A DNA stretch of 64,000 nucleotides from Muscardinus avellanarius (GCA_963383645.1 OY726558.1:180751634-180815633), one strand, 5' to 3'; numbered from the stretch's first letter, positions 11,937 to 23,989 are shown. Notes: generated from the letters alone by a model not told the origin. A program made the numbers and translations.

Positions 11937-12154
11937 TTGGTGTGTGTGGTACTGGGAATAGAATCCAGGGGCACCAGCCCTGTGCTTTATTCTTTATTTT
12001 TGAAACTCTATGATTTATTCTTTATTTTTGAAACAGGGTTTCACTGAGTTGCAAAGGGCCTTCACTGAGTAGCTGAGACTGGCTGAAAACTGTGATCCCC
12101 CTGTCTCTACCTCCCAAATTCTGGGATTATAAGCGTGTGCCACCACACCTGGCT
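11898..12154 (-). mobile_element. B1-dID SINE, classical type, with 28-bp internal duplication
   Basis: A minus-strand dimer follows a (TTTTG)n tract at 11898-11932, which is the expanded A-tail on the other strand. Inside, TTTATTCTTTATTTTTGAAAC occurs at 11986-12006 and again at 12014-12034, giving a tandem duplication with a 28-base period. The linker is the classical TTCACTGAGTTGCAAAGGGCC type. Confidence 0.88.
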
Positions 12155-12159
12155 GAAGA

Positions 12160-12510
12160 ATTCTGACATAATAATGTGTGTTGATGACTCATTCCTCAAA
12201 ACCAAAATTTAAAGTTATTCAGCAGACAATTCTATCACTAGTGTAAGCTGTTATTTAGAATATCGTCTTCTCTCTAGAATTAGTCCAGAAGACAGCAGAG
12301 TGGATTGTATATAGAGTTTATTATTTTGCCAATATCAGACAATTAACATTTATATGGATAGCAAGTATAGTTCTGAGAAATAATATGTGACTTTGAGAAG
12401 CTTGAAAAACACAAGGGGTTTTCCCACTATATTGAATTCCAAAAAATAAAAATAAACAAGAACAGTTTATATGAACTTTGACTTCCTATACACTGCTTTC
12501 TCGTCCTCTC
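12160..12510. other. Unique DNA, nothing recognised
   Basis: No repeat or coding signal was recognised between the two neighbouring SINEs. Confidence 0.4.
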
Positions 12511-12516
12511 TTTTTC

Positions 12517-12600
12517 TTTTCTTTTTTTTTTTTTTTTTGCTTTTTTTTTCCTGGTACTGGGAATTAAACCTAGAGCCATTCCATTTCTAAGCTATCTTCA
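12517..12600 (-). mobile_element. SINE right-half fragment
   Basis: A T-rich run is followed by CCTGGTACTGGGAATTAAACC, the reversed end of the ID-like half. The rest of the dimer cannot be followed. Confidence 0.55.
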
Positions 12601-12785
12601 AGTTATACCACAATCCATTTTTACTCATAATGCATTTTTGTGTTCTTTTCATACATTTAAACATGTATGCATGCCTCCAAATATCTTTGGTCAAGACGTA
12701 ACTTTCTCATTTACTTTTTCATTTAACATATTTACATTTTGACTTATGCCTTAAATTTACAAATATGCATTTTTTGTTATATTAG

Positions 12786-12947
12786 GAATGGAACCCTTCT
12801 ACCTCTGAGCTACACTCCCAGACCTATTTTATATTTTATTTGGAAACAGGTGTGCTAAGCCAGCAAAGCTGGGTTTGAACCTGTGAGACCTTCTGTCTCC
12901 ACCTCCGAAGTGTGGGGATTATAAGTGTGGGCCACCACACCAGTCTA
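12786..12947 (-). mobile_element. B1-dID SINE, diverged hairpin-type copy
   Basis: It reads GGAATGGAACCCTTCTACC, CTCCCAGACCTATTTTATA, then AAGCCAGCAAAGCTGGGTTT and GGCCACCACACC. The linker still shows the inverted-repeat arms AAGCCAGC and GCTGG. No clean tail or duplication was found. Confidence 0.82.
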
Positions 12948-13180
12948 CAAAATATCTTTAATCTTTAACTTTTGCCACCATAAGAAATTATATATTTTAA
13001 TTCAATCATCTTAGTCATCACTCAGTAACAAGGAGCAAAGTTTTATGATACCATTGTTCATTATATGAATATGTTTAGTAGATTGTTTGCATGTTTGGGA
13101 AGTATATGTTTATAAATAGGTTGTGAATGCATTTTTAATGATATATGGTAAATACTTTATGCATACTGATTTGTGTACAT

Positions 13181-13183
<3 letters not shown>

Positions 13184-13217
<34 letters not shown>
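13184..13217. repeat. (TA)n microsatellite
   Basis: About 17 TA units occur immediately 5' of a SINE flank. Confidence 0.95.
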
Positions 13218-13220
<3 letters not shown>

Positions 13221-13245
13221 CCAAAATCTATAAAGTCACATATAA

Positions 13246-13450
13246 GCTGACTGCAGTTGTACACACCTATAATTCTAGTACTTGGGAGGCTGAGATAGGA
13301 GGATCATAGGTTCAAGACCACCCAGAGTAATTTAGTAAGACCCTAAGCAACTTAACAAAGCCCTGTCTCAAAATAAACAAATAAAATAGTACTGGGTTTG
13401 CACCTCAAAATAGAATGAACCTGGGTTCAATCCACAGTTCCAGATGAATA
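13246..13450 (+). mobile_element. B1-dID SINE, old classical copy
   Basis: The sequence has ACTTGGGAGGCTGAGATAGG, a weak box B GGTTCAAGACC, the linker AACTTAACAAAGCCCTGTC, and a right half with CCTGGGTTCAATCC. Heavy divergence marks it as old. Confidence 0.85.
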
Positions 13451-13561
13451 AATAAGTGACATATATAGATATAAAGTATGTATAAGTACTTTATAATGTA
13501 AATAAAATATTTATAAATTATAAATATACACTCGTAGAGTCACATATGCATAGAACACACA

Positions 13562-13562
<1 letters not shown>

Positions 13563-13598
<36 letters not shown>
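13563..13598. repeat. (TA)n microsatellite
   Basis: About 18 TA units, followed by a longer AT-rich tract (to about 13.93 kb) with many ATATAT and TTATAA words. Confidence 0.95.
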
Positions 13599-13602
<4 letters not shown>

Positions 13603-13952
13603 TGCACTTATGTATTTGTACACATTTATGTGTAATTGTATACTTATAAACACATATATGCATAGAGATTAATCAACCTTTAAGTTGTTTAATACAGTTT
13701 AAACAACCTTTAAATATAATGATGTACTCAAATATATTTTAAGCTCTAAATTTTTATTTGTTTATATAAATCCATATATGCTTTTATATTATATGTAACT
13801 TTTATAATATAAGTCATATATTTTAATATATAATATATTATATATATTTTAATGCACATTTGTAATCTGAATATTATAAATATATTATAAATATATTATA
13901 TTACATATATTATAAATGTCTAACACATATATAATAGATAACAAATATAATT

Positions 13953-14150
13953 TTGGTACTGAGGATGGAACCCAGGGTATTCTACCTCTGTTCTACCCCC
14001 CAGCCCTATTTTTATTCTTTATTTCATAACAGGTTTTCACTAAGTTTTGGAGGGCCTCACTAAGTAGCTGGGGCTGACCTCAAACTTGCAATCCTGTCTC
14101 AGTCTCCCTAGTCCTGGGATTACAATCATGTATTACCACACCCAGCTAAG
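13953..14150 (-). mobile_element. B1-dID SINE, classical type
   Basis: A minus-strand dimer reads TTGGTACTGAGGATGGAACC, CACTAAGTAGCTGGGGCTG and ACCACACCCAGCT. The linker is the classical CACTAAG...GAGGGCCTCACTAAG. No clear target duplication was seen. Confidence 0.88.
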
Positions 14151-14154
14151 CCAT

Positions 14155-14690
14155 ATTTTTTGAATGTATAATATTAAAAATAAAAAAATACCTTATACTT
14201 AACATATATTACCCTTCCTCTAATTTAGCTGTAGATATGTGTTTTATTTATCTTACTACAGTGGAAGCCACCAGATAGAACTATTACAGCTCTGAGGATA
14301 TATCTCATGAATTATAGCCATTTTTATATCCTTATTCTCTAGAATAAGGATATAAAAATACACAGATTTTTGGTAAATAGTAATCAGTTTTTAGTTTTTA
14401 TACCTGCCACCTCCTAAAACATAAGTGTAAAAAATATACTTTCTCAAAAGGTATACTTTCCAAAATTATTGTACATGCTCAGCAAATATTATGGGATTAT
14501 ATATCTTCTTCCAACAACTTTTTATATAAAGCATGAAACAAAAACAAAAAAAAGAGACAGTAATAGTATACTTATTAAAGACAAGAGGTCTGTAGTATAC
14601 CTCACCTTGAGAACTTGGAAACTTCAATATTGTCTTGGTCAACCTCTTCAATACTATAATCCATGAAAACTGACCATACAAGAAGTCAAG
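14155..14690. other. Unique AT-rich DNA, nothing recognised
   Basis: Contains a short inverted repeat, ATATCCTTATTCTCTAGAAT followed by AAGGATATAAAAA, near 14.33-14.36 kb. Nothing else was recognised. Confidence 0.4.
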
Positions 14691-14696
14691 AGAAAG

Positions 14697-15000
14697 GTAG
14701 ATTTATTTGTTGACAATTTTTGAAGATTTGGGGTTTAGTCCATGTGAGGCTGGGGTCTTTAGATCTCAGGACATGACAGTGAGAAGTAGAGAGAGGAAGA
14801 GAGCACGGGCTCTGTTCTTATATTATGAAGACTAGAAACAGAGAAACAAAACAAAACAAAACAAAACAAAAATGCAAAGAAAAAAGCATAATCTCTAAGG
14901 CCATACCCCAAGGGCCCTACCTTCTCTAGCCATACCCCACCTGCTTAGGTTGTCACCTTGAAAATCCATTACAATGTAATATACATACATATATATACAT

Positions 15001-15091
<91 letters not shown>

Positions 15092-15175
15092 TAATATTAC
15101 AACACTTATGACTTAATTACATTAATTCAACATTAATAAATGAGTTCTTCAGGGGACACTTTATATCTAACCATA
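14697..15175 (-). mobile_element. Probable MaLR LTR remnant, split by a microsatellite
   Basis: Read on the minus strand, it follows the general plan of MaLR (MST/MLT1) LTRs. A block reversed as TTCAGGGGACACTTTATATC then CTAACCATA lies at one end. GAGGAAGAGAGCACGGGCTC and GGTAGATTTATTTG (reversed U5/polyA side) lie at the other. An (AT)n(AG)n microsatellite at 15009-15088 and an (AAAAC)n run at 14848-14870 interrupt it. Identity is by recollected family layout, so moderate confidence only. Confidence 0.5.
15009..15088. repeat. (TA)n(GA)n compound microsatellite
   Basis: About 22 TA units pass directly into about 17 AG units. Confidence 0.95.
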
Positions 15176-15298
15176 TAAATATTTATGTATGTTTCATCCT
15201 TCTGATTTTTGTTTTAAATTTTTTAATATAAAACATTGTCCCAAAGCAAGCTTAAAAATCTAATGTATGTTTGGAAATTAAAAATTTCTTATTAGCAC

Positions 15299-15486
15299 AG
15301 GGCGTGGTGGTACATGCTTGTAATTCCCGGGTTTGGGAGGCAGAGACAAGAGGATCGCTCTGGTTCGAAGCCAGCCTCGCTGGCATAAGAGACCTTGTTT
15401 CCAAATTTAAAAATATATAAAATTGGTCTGGGTGTGTAGCCTGGAGGTAGAAGGGTTTCCAGGAACCCCAATACCACCAAAAAATT
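15299..15486 (+). mobile_element. B1-dID SINE, hairpin subtype
   Basis: Complete dimer GGGCGTGGTGGTACATG to AGGAACCCCAATACCACC with a short A-tail. Box B is GGTTCGAAGCC and the linker reads GCCAGCCTCGCTGGC. Little divergence suggests a relatively young copy. Confidence 0.9.
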
Positions 15487-15489
15487 TTT

Positions 15490-16075
15490 TTTTATTAATT
15501 ATCTGTACTTATACTTAGTGAGAACTAAAACTTGACCTTAGTTCTAGGTCAAATTAAGTGTGACTATTATCTCCTAAACATCTAATCTAATTAGCTCCTC
15601 TAATTATAGGGAATGCATGTAGATGCATGGACATTAAAATCCACTTGAAATGAGGTTTTACTTGACATTTAAGGGAAGATGAAGCAATTTTAATAATTTC
15701 TGTACCTCCAAATTACTGCCAATTCCGTTTGAATGTTTATCTCTCCATATGGCTATTAACTTTTCTGATTCGATTATAAAAATTGTGCCTTTAATTTTTT
15801 GCTTATATTAATTTAGATAATATTGATTTTTTTAAAAATAATCCTTAAGTTTACATTAGTTTTTTTTTAATTCCAGTTAGTAAATTCTTTGCTTATCTTT
15901 GTCCCATAGTTATTTTTAGTCAGAAGTGTCTAATTTCTCTTCAAAATCATTTTAAATGGCAAAAATTTTGTGATTTCTTTATGAGGCATTTATCAAGTCT
16001 TTAATACACAGTAATTTCAGTGATAAACTTTTCAGTGATTAAATAATATAAAACCAAAACTTTTTTTCTTTTTGA
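15490..16075. other. Unique AT-rich DNA, nothing recognised
   Basis: No repeat family or exon was recognised. Confidence 0.4.
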
Positions 16076-16079
16076 ATCA

Positions 16080-16320
16080 ACATTCCACATATATTGTGAG
16101 ATCAGAACAAATTAGTATAGAAAATGTAAAAGCCAAGAAAAAATGTTGATCAGTGCACACCGAGTTACATTTATATAGAAGCAAGTAGCCTGGTGCGATT
16201 GTACAGTAAGGTGACTATAGACAAAATAAATTTTCTATATTTTTTATAAAACCAAGAGAAATAATTTTGAGTTTTTACCATAAAAGAAAATAAATTTTTA
16301 TGAGTTAGATATGTTTAACC
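16080..16320 (+). mobile_element. Possible ancient L1 3'UTR remnant
   Basis: Phrases such as ATTGTACAGTAAGGTGACTA followed by an AT-rich stretch and AATAATTTTGAG resemble the 3'UTR text of old mammalian L1M elements. There is no open ORF2 part and no tail. Weak support. Confidence 0.4.
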
Positions 16321-16329
16321 TGATTTAAA

Positions 16330-17600
16330 TGTGACCAAATATATATGTGTATTATAACATTGATTGTTACTCCATTAATATGGGTAGTTTTTATATTTTT
16401 GTGCATAAGTTAAAAATAAATTAAGAAAAAAATATAATTGGATGGAAAATCACTGACATAAACAACTGACTTCACATGAGTAGAAAACACATCTCCAATT
16501 TGTTTAAGCTGCTAAAAATTCAAGAAATTCATTCGTTACTATAAGATCCCCACTCCTATCATAATTCAACAAGCACTTATAGTAGCCAACACTTAAATAT
16601 ACATAGTTGCAACCAATAAATAACAGCCTAAACAAGTAAACAAAATTCTGAATGGCAGGGAAGGATAAGCATAAATAAGGATTATAAAAGTCATTGTTTT
16701 TTATAACCTTATTTTTATGTAGTTTTTTAAAATGAGTTCAAAAATGAACCATGGTTCAGTTAATGAACTTTCTGTGTTGTATCATTTTGATGGTAGAACT
16801 TACAAATTTGTAAAATTTAAAATATCTGACTATTCTTTAAAAAAAATATGTATTTCTAAGATATTCTCCCCAAGATAAACTTCTACAAATTATTTTTAAA
16901 ATGTGTGTATTTGGGTTGGTTTATAGAATTGTTTCCTTCCTCCCCAAATGATGGTATGTAGTAGCAAGAGTATATGGGGAGAAATTTCACTCTAGTTTCC
17001 TTTCACCCCAATTTCCAAGTGATAGTTACCGTATTTCTTTATAATTTTGTTGTGGTTAAAAAAATACATGTGAGATTTCAAACACAATGTTATATGTTTA
17101 AATTATTTTAGCAGGAATAAATGGCAATTATTTGAGAGAATAAATATTATTTGTAAGAAAAAATGTATTGAATTTAGACCCTCTTTAAAGGAAAAATATA
17201 TAAGCAAAAGTTAGTGATATACTTACCAATTAGAAAATGCAATGTGTAATAAGATATATAAAATTTAAGAATAGAGCTACAGATAATTGAAACCAAAAAG
17301 TGAACAAAAATCTCTTAAATCTAGGTATTGATAGAAAGTGTGAAGCAATACAGTAATGGAGAAAAATATAATCATCATACCATGTCATTATTATATAACT
17401 GAATGGGTTTGCATATATGTTATTAAAGGACCTGTCCCATTTCTCTCTTAATTTCAAATACTGCTTGGTCAATTTGTCCCAAATTGCAATTCAATTACTT
17501 ATATTATTTTTCTACCTTGTAATGTAGGAATTTTTAATGTAGAAATTTTTAACAGGACAATGAATGGGTAGAGATAAACAAAGATCAGTTTTTAGGTTTA
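16330..17600. other. Unique AT-rich DNA, nothing recognised
   Basis: An 80-codon minus-strand ORF at 17230-17472 has no recognisable motif. No repeats were recognised. Confidence 0.4.
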
Positions 17601-17607
17601 TTTTGAA

Positions 17608-17828
17608 AGGGGCTAAGAGTGGTAGTATGTACCTGTAATCCCAGTACTTGGGAGGCTGAGACAGGAGGATCCCAGGTTTATAATTGCCTCAACAATTTAG
17701 AGAGGCTTTTAGAAACTCATTGAAATTCTATTTCCAAATAATAAATAAAATTGGTCTGGGGTTATAGCTCAGAAGTAGAATTTTCCTGGGTTCAATTTCC
17801 AACAGCATCAATACCACCAATAAATAAA
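17608..17828 (+). mobile_element. B1-dID SINE, old classical copy
   Basis: Contains CTGTAATCCCAGTACTTGGG, the linker CTCAACAATTTAGAGAGGC and a right half with CCTGGGTTCAATTTCC. Box B of the left half is degraded (GGTTTATAATT). Confidence 0.88.
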
Positions 17829-17829
17829 G

Positions 17830-18940
17830 GTATATATGCACACATATATAATATTGATGAATATTGATTAATATGTGCTAATAATTATATACTAAATACA
17901 TATATTTTTAAAAATCACTTTGACATAACATTATCAATGTTTCTAAAATAATAATTTATACAATAAAATAGTATATAGAACACACAGGAGGTGTTTTTAA
18001 TTTAAAAAAATAGAATGCCATTGAAAAGAAATGGTTACATGACAGTTACAAGACCTAATCAAAGCCCATGACAGGGTCTGTACAAATTGAGGTTTAGAGG
18101 TTAAAGAATGGATGGAGAGAAAATAAATTATTTTAACCTTGAAATTTGAATCTTGTTAAAGAAATGGAAAAGCTGAATTTTTGTAATCCACTGGGGAAAG
18201 TGCTCTGTAAAATGAGATGAAGTTTGTTACACAGAATATTTTCTGCTGGGGATAAAAGAGAATAGACAACTTTAATAAAGTGAGCACATTCTGTCAGCAC
18301 CCATTCTCCTGAAAGCTGAACTCCTAATTATGAGGCAAAATATAGTCATTTGAATAATTTACTAGATTTTATTTCTAAGTAAAAAGATTGCCTCAAGGCT
18401 TCCCAGGAGAGAACCTGTGTCCTACAAGATTTGGCAGATTAATTTCTCTAGTTCCCACTTAAAAAAAAAGAGCAGTGAGCTTAATATTTTTGAAAATATT
18501 GACATTTTTTATTCCTTTATTTAGGGGAAAGGAAGATCACAAGATATTTCCTGTGATCATTCTAATTCACCATTATAAGTAGTGATTTTCCCAAACAAAC
18601 CACTAGTAATTTACTGTCCATTACTACAAAATAGGAAAGGATAAATATAAATATTAACATAGCAAACATTTAATATTATTCTGTATTTTAACACTGACTT
18701 TGGAAAGATTATCACTTAATATGTTTTTCATTTCTTTTTCATTTCATTTCTTTCTCAGTATTACTATAAGTAGATAATGAAAGCAAATTTGTAAGTCATT
18801 AAACATGTTTTATTTATAAGTATTAAGTTAATAAAGTATACAAATAAAGTGAATAAAATGGAAAATGTGATGCCATTTATTTTACTTTTATTGGGGCATT
18901 TCAATTATATATTTTACTTAGACATGATGGGATTTATTTC
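17830..18940. other. Unique AT-rich DNA, nothing recognised
   Basis: No repeat, exon or RNA gene was recognised. Confidence 0.4.
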
Positions 18941-18949
18941 TCTCTTTTT

Positions 18950-19230
18950 ATAACATTCCAGAGATTGAACCCAGGAACATTATAACTCTGAGCTATATGA
19001 CCAGCCCTATTTTTTATTCTTTCTTTATTCATTTTGTGATGCTAAGGATTAAACTTAGGGGCATTCTACCTCTGAGGTACACCCCCAGCCCAATTTTGTA
19101 TTTTGTATTTTGAAACAGTGTCTAACTAAGTTGCAGAGGGCCTTACTAAGTAGACAAGGATGACCACAAACCTGCCATCCTCCTGTCTCATCTTCCCAAG
19201 TTTACAAGCCTGTGCCACCATGCTCAGCAT
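18950..19230 (-). mobile_element. B1-dID SINE with an extra right-half unit
   Basis: Two reversed ID-like ends occur in a row: GAGATTGAACCCAGGAAC with CTGAGCTATATGACCAGCCC, then GGATTAAACTTAGGGGC with CTGAGGTACACCCCCAGCCC. They are followed by one B1 half ending GTGCCACCATGCTCAGC. This is either a trimer or one SINE inserted beside another's tail. Confidence 0.8.
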
Positions 19231-19239
19231 GATGGAATT

Positions 19240-19755
19240 TCTTATCAGAAATGAAATAATTTATTCTTGGATTAAATTACAAAATGCAGGGTCTGTTTCA
19301 GTTCAAATATGTAGGAGCCTAGCAAGAGCATCAGACAAGGAAAGCACTAGACAAACTGCAAATTGATAATTTTTCTTGACCCTCATATAAGAATCAAGAT
19401 GATTCCTTAAGCTGAGAAAAATACGGTTACCCAAAGAAAGAAAAAAAAATGCTTGACCATTTACTTATGGGGTATAAAAGTATTGAATACTGTATATAAA
19501 TTCAGAAAAAATTTCAGAAAATTCAGAGTAAAGAATTTAGTAAGGCTGAGAATGAGTTTGCCTGAGACTGTTATTGGATCAGTATTGGTGGCATTGAACA
19601 CTTCTCCCACTCATCCCATGAGGCCTTCACAGAAAATAGTAAGAATAATTCAGAGAAATCTCACTGTGAGGTGTGAATAGAAAAGAGATACAGGGATTAC
19701 TGCCAATACTTCTATGTCTATCTCTTTTTCTTTGTCATGGTAAAGAATGCAAGGA
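19240..19755. other. Unique DNA, nothing recognised
   Basis: Short ORFs of 68 and 75 codons have no motif. No repeat was recognised. Confidence 0.4.
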
Positions 19756-19763
19756 AGGCGAGC

Positions 19764-19985
19764 TGGGCATGTTGGCACATGATTGTAATCCCAGTATTTG
19801 ACAGGCAGAGACCTGAGAATTTTGGTTCATGGACAGCCTTAGCTACTTAGTGAGGGGATTCACAACTCATTGAGACCCTGTTTCAAAAAATTAAAAGACT
19901 AAAAAATAGGCCTGGGGTGTAGCTCAGACGTAGAATACCTCTGGGTTCTATCCCCAGTGTCGCAAACAAACAAAGAAACAAAAAA
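19764..19985 (+). mobile_element. B1-dID SINE, classical type
   Basis: The dimer runs from GAGCTGGGCATGTTGGCAC to a right half GGCCTGGGGTGTAGCTCAG with CTGGGTTCTATCCCCAGTG. The tail is AAACAAAC-like. The ID box A (TGTAGCTCAG) and box B (GGTTCTATCC) are nearly canonical. Confidence 0.9.
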
Positions 19986-20333
19986 GAGTGCAAGGGGAAA
20001 AACAAATATCCAATCCTTGATGATACTGGTGGAAATTCAGTGTACCTAGAAGTACATGGTAAAGAATAAAAAGTCTAGGAAGTAGGAATACACATTAAGT
20101 AAGGAAATAAGCTATAATCAACAGTAGGCAAATGATGGTCAAAAGCAGTTTTCAAACTCACACCCCAAGATCCCAGAACATGGTGCCTGCCTTAGACTGA
20201 GGCTTAATTAGGATGCAAGAGAACATCCTTCCACTTCCCACGGCATGAGATCACAGGCTTTCTTAAAAAAAAAAAAAAAAATCAGTGAAATAAATCTGAA
20301 AGAGTAGTAATACATTTTCTCTAGACCACATTA

Positions 20334-20369
20334 CTTTTCTCTCTTTCTCTCCCTCTTTCTTTCTTTCTC

Positions 20370-20431
<62 letters not shown>
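20334..20431. repeat. (TTTC)n microsatellite at a SINE tail
   Basis: About 20 pure TTTC units plus a CT-rich lead. It abuts the 3' tail of the minus-strand SINE at 20432-20616, so it is an (AAAG)n expansion of that SINE's A-tail. Confidence 0.95.
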
Positions 20432-20433
<2 letters not shown>

Positions 20434-20616
20434 TTTTGTGGTACTGGAGTTCCTAGAAGCCCTTCTACCTCTGGGATACACTCCCAGACCTATTTTTTAT
20501 ATTTTTATTTTGAAACAGGGTCTCTTAAGCCAGCATGGCTGGCTTCGAACCAGCACGATCTTCCTGTCTTTGCCTCCCCAGTGCAGGGATTACAAGCATG
20601 CGCCACCACGCCCAGC
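20432..20616 (-). mobile_element. B1-dID SINE, hairpin subtype, at the broken end of an L1
   Basis: Complete minus-strand dimer with perfect linker arms AAGCCAGC-ATG-GCTGGCTT (20527-20545). Immediately beyond its 5' end (20622 on) lies L1 ORF2. On its tail side no L1 continues, so the SINE marks exactly where the L1 3' part is lost. A convincing direct repeat was not found. Confidence 0.9.
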
Positions 20617-20621
20617 TCAGT

Positions 20622-23600
20622 AACCCATTTCTTAATTGGGTTATTTGTTTTGCTAGTGTAGAGTCTTTTGAGCTCTTTGTATATTCTGGATATCAACCCT
20701 CTATTAGAGCAGTGGCTGGTAAAAATCTTCTCCCATTTTATAGGCTTTCTCTTTAGGTTCTTGGTTGTTTCCTTTGATGAGAAGAAACTGTTTAGTTTGA
20801 TGTCATCCCACTTGTTAATTCTTGTTTTAATTTCCTGTGCTTTGTAGGTATTGTTGAGAAAGTTATTGTCTGTGCCTGTATGTTGGAGTGTTGAGCCTAT
20901 GCCCTTCTCTATTAACTTCACAGTCTCTGGTCTAATTTCTAAGTCTTTGATCAATCTCCATCAAATTGATAGCCAGTTCTCTTAGCATCATTTGTTGGAA
21001 AGCCTGTCTTTTCTCCAGCTTATGAGTTTGGCCTCTGTGTCAAAGATCAATTGACTATAAGTGTGTGGGTTTGTTTCTGTATCTTCTATTCTGTTCCACC
21101 AGTTAGTCTGCCTGTTGTTGTGCCAATACCATGCTGTTTTTACTAGCATTGTTCTATAATATGCTACCTGCAGGGTTTTTATTACTGAGGATTGCTTTGG
21201 CTATTCTGGGTCTTTTCTTTCTCCATATAAAATTCATGACTAACTTTTTTAGGTTTATGAAGAATGTCATTGGTATTTTGATAGGAATTGCATTGAATCT
21301 GTAGATCACTTTTGGCAGAATGGCCATTTAGATGAGATTTATTCTGCCTATCCATGAACAAGGGAGATCTTTCCATCTTTCAAAGTCTTCTTCAGTTTCT
21401 TTCTTCAGTGTTTTATAGTTTTCATTGTAGAGTTTTTCTATGTTTTTGGTTAGCTTTATTCCCAGGAATTTTATTGGTTTTAATGGTATAGTAAATGGAA
21501 TTTTTAAATTTCTTTCATTGTGTATTCATTGTTGGCATAAAGAAAAACAACTGATTTCTTTAGATTGATTTTGTGTCCTTCAACTTTGCTGAATTGGTTA
21601 ATCAGCTCCAGAAGTCTTTTGGTTGAGTTCTTTGGGTCTTCTATATAAAGAATCATGCCATCTTCAAATAAGGATAGTTTAATTCCTCTCTTTCTATTTG
21701 AATTTCTTTGATTTTCTTCTCTTGTCTTATTGCTGTAGCAAGAATCTCAAAAGACTATATTGAAAAAGAGTGGTGATAGTGGGCATTCTTGTTCCTGATT
21801 TTAGAGGAAATTCTTGCAGTTTTTCTTCATTCAATATGATGTTGGCTTTGGGTTTATTGTATATTGCCTTAATGATGTTGAAATTCATTCCTTTTTTTCC
21901 AATTTTCAGCAGTTTTTTTTAACATAAATGGGTATTAGATTTTGTCAAATGCTTTTTCAGCATCTATTGATATGATCATGTTGTTTTTTCTCAGTTCTAT
22001 TTATGTGGTGAATAGCATGCATTGATTTGTGTATGTTGAACCAGCCTTGCTCTTCTAGGATGAAACCAACTTGGTCTGGTGTACAATTCTCTTAATATGG
22101 TTTTGAATGCATATAAGAAGTATTTTGTTAATTTTTGCATCTACATTCATCAAAGATAATGGTCTGTAATTTTTTTTCTTAAGGTATCTTTTTGTTTTTT
22201 GGATTAGTGTGATACTGGCCTTGTAGAAAGAATTTGGAAGAATTTCATTTCTTTCAATTTTCCAGAACAAGTTGTGAAGTATTGGGATTAGTTCTTCCCT
22301 GAAGGTTTTGTAGAATTCAGCTGGAAACCTGCTGGGGCCTGGGCTTTTCTTTGATGGCAGAATTTTGCTATTTCTATTACTTGCTTGGTAATGGTTGGTT
22401 TAGGCTTGCTATGTTATCTTGGTTCAATTTAGGTAGGTTAATGTGCTTAGAAATCTGTCAGGTTTTTTCCATGCTTTCCAGTTTATTGGAGTATAAATTT
22501 GCAAAATAGTTTCTGATGATCCTTTGAAATTCCCCACTGTCCATGGCGATGTTTCCTTTTTTATTTCTGATATTAATATTTAAGTTTATTCTCTCTTTGT
22601 TTTGGTTAAGTTGGCCAGGAGTTTGTCAATCTTATTAACCTTTTCAAAGAACCATCTTTTTGTTTTGTTGATTTTTTTGAATTGATTTTTGTTCTTTATT
22701 TCATTTATTTCTGCTATGATTTTAATAATTCCTGCCTTCTGCTGGTTTTGGGAGTAGACAGTTGCAGTCTTTATAGGTCCTTGAGATGTGTCATTAGGTT
22801 GTTTACCAGGCAGCTCTCTGTACTTCTTATGTGGGCACTCAATACTATAAACTTTCCTTTTAACACCGCCTTCAAAGTGTCTCATAGATTTTGGTAAGTT
22901 GTGTTTCTATTTTCATTTAATTCCAGAAATTTCTTTACTTTTCCCTTTATATTTCATCTTACCCACTTATCATTTAATAGTGTTCCATTCAATCTTCATG
23001 TATTTAAAGAGTTTCTTTTGATCTTTCTGTTGTTCATTTCTACTTTTATTCCATTGTTATTTGAAAAGATGCAAGAAATTATATTATACCATTTGAATTT
23101 GCTTGTGCTTGCTTTGTAGCCCAGGATGTGATCTGTATTGGAGAAGGTTCCATGGGCTGCTGAGAAGAATGTGTATTCTGCTGTTCCTGGTTGAAATATT
23201 CTATAAATGTCTATTACAGCCATTTGGTTTATGGTTTTCTTTAGTTCTGAAGAGTCTTTACTCATCGTTTGCCTTGAAGATCAATATCGTGGTGTGAGAG
23301 GTGTTTTGAAGTCTCCCAATATTATTGTATTTGGCTCTATTTCAGATTTGATATCCTGGAGGTTTTGTTTTACAAATGTGGGTGCACTCAGATTTGGGGC
23401 ATAAACATTTACTATAATCATATCTTCTTGGTGAATTGTTCTTTTTGAATAAAAGAAAGTGCCCTGCTTTGTCTCTTCAGATATATTTTAGCTTAAAGTC
23501 TGTTTGTTGGATATCAGCATTGCTACCCTGCTTGTTTTTGGTCTCCAGTAGCATAATATATCTTTTTCCATCCTATCACTTTCAGTATATAAATGTATTT

Positions 23601-23870
23601 GTTGTTAGGTGAGTTTCTTGTAAGAAGTATATATTTGGATTATGATTTTTTGGGGGGTGGTGGTGCTGGGGATGGAACCCTTCTACCTCTGGGCTACACT
23701 ACCAGAACTATTTTTCTGTATTTTATTTGGAAACAGGGTTTCTTAAGCCAGCAAGGCTGGCTTCGAACCTGAGCAATCCTCCTATCTCTGCCTCCCAAGC
23801 ACAGGGATTACAAGCATGTGCCACCACACCCAGCTGGATTTTGATTTTAATTCACATTGCCAATCTAAGT
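20622..23870 (-). pseudogene. L1 ORF2 (endonuclease/reverse transcriptase) remnant
   Basis: ORF2p nicks target DNA and reverse transcribes L1 RNA. The endonuclease part is recognisable on the minus strand near 23.2 kb: TFFSAAHGTFSNTDHILGY lies in the ORF at 22996-23265. RT fragments follow at 22586-22885 and 22055-22270 ([18 protein letters not shown]). At the RT active site the usual FADD motif reads FEDG (about 21.66-21.68 kb), which removes one catalytic aspartate. The last readable part is NPIKKWVTEL at 20630, just before the expected C-terminal domain, so that domain and the 3'UTR are lost. A SINE interrupts at 23651-23835. Many stops show it is not translated as a whole. Confidence 0.85.
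23651..23835 (-). mobile_element. B1-dID SINE, hairpin subtype, inside L1 ORF2
   Basis: Complete dimer with perfect linker arms AAGCCAGC-AAG-GCTGGCTT (23745-23763). TGGATTATGATTTTTT on its left and TGGATTTTGATTTTAA on its right form an imperfect target-site duplication. Confidence 0.92.
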
Positions 23871-23989
23871 CTTTTGATTGTTAAGTCCCTTGACATGCAG
23901 AGTTATTATTGAAATAATATTTTTGTTTCCTCTCATTTTGTGTTCTACTTTCTGTTTGGTATAATGTTATTTCTTCTTTACTTAGATGC

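Noticed and set aside
20263..20481. Lysine/glutamate/arginine-rich minus-strand ORF
   Set aside because: It is the translated (AAAG)n tail of a SINE.
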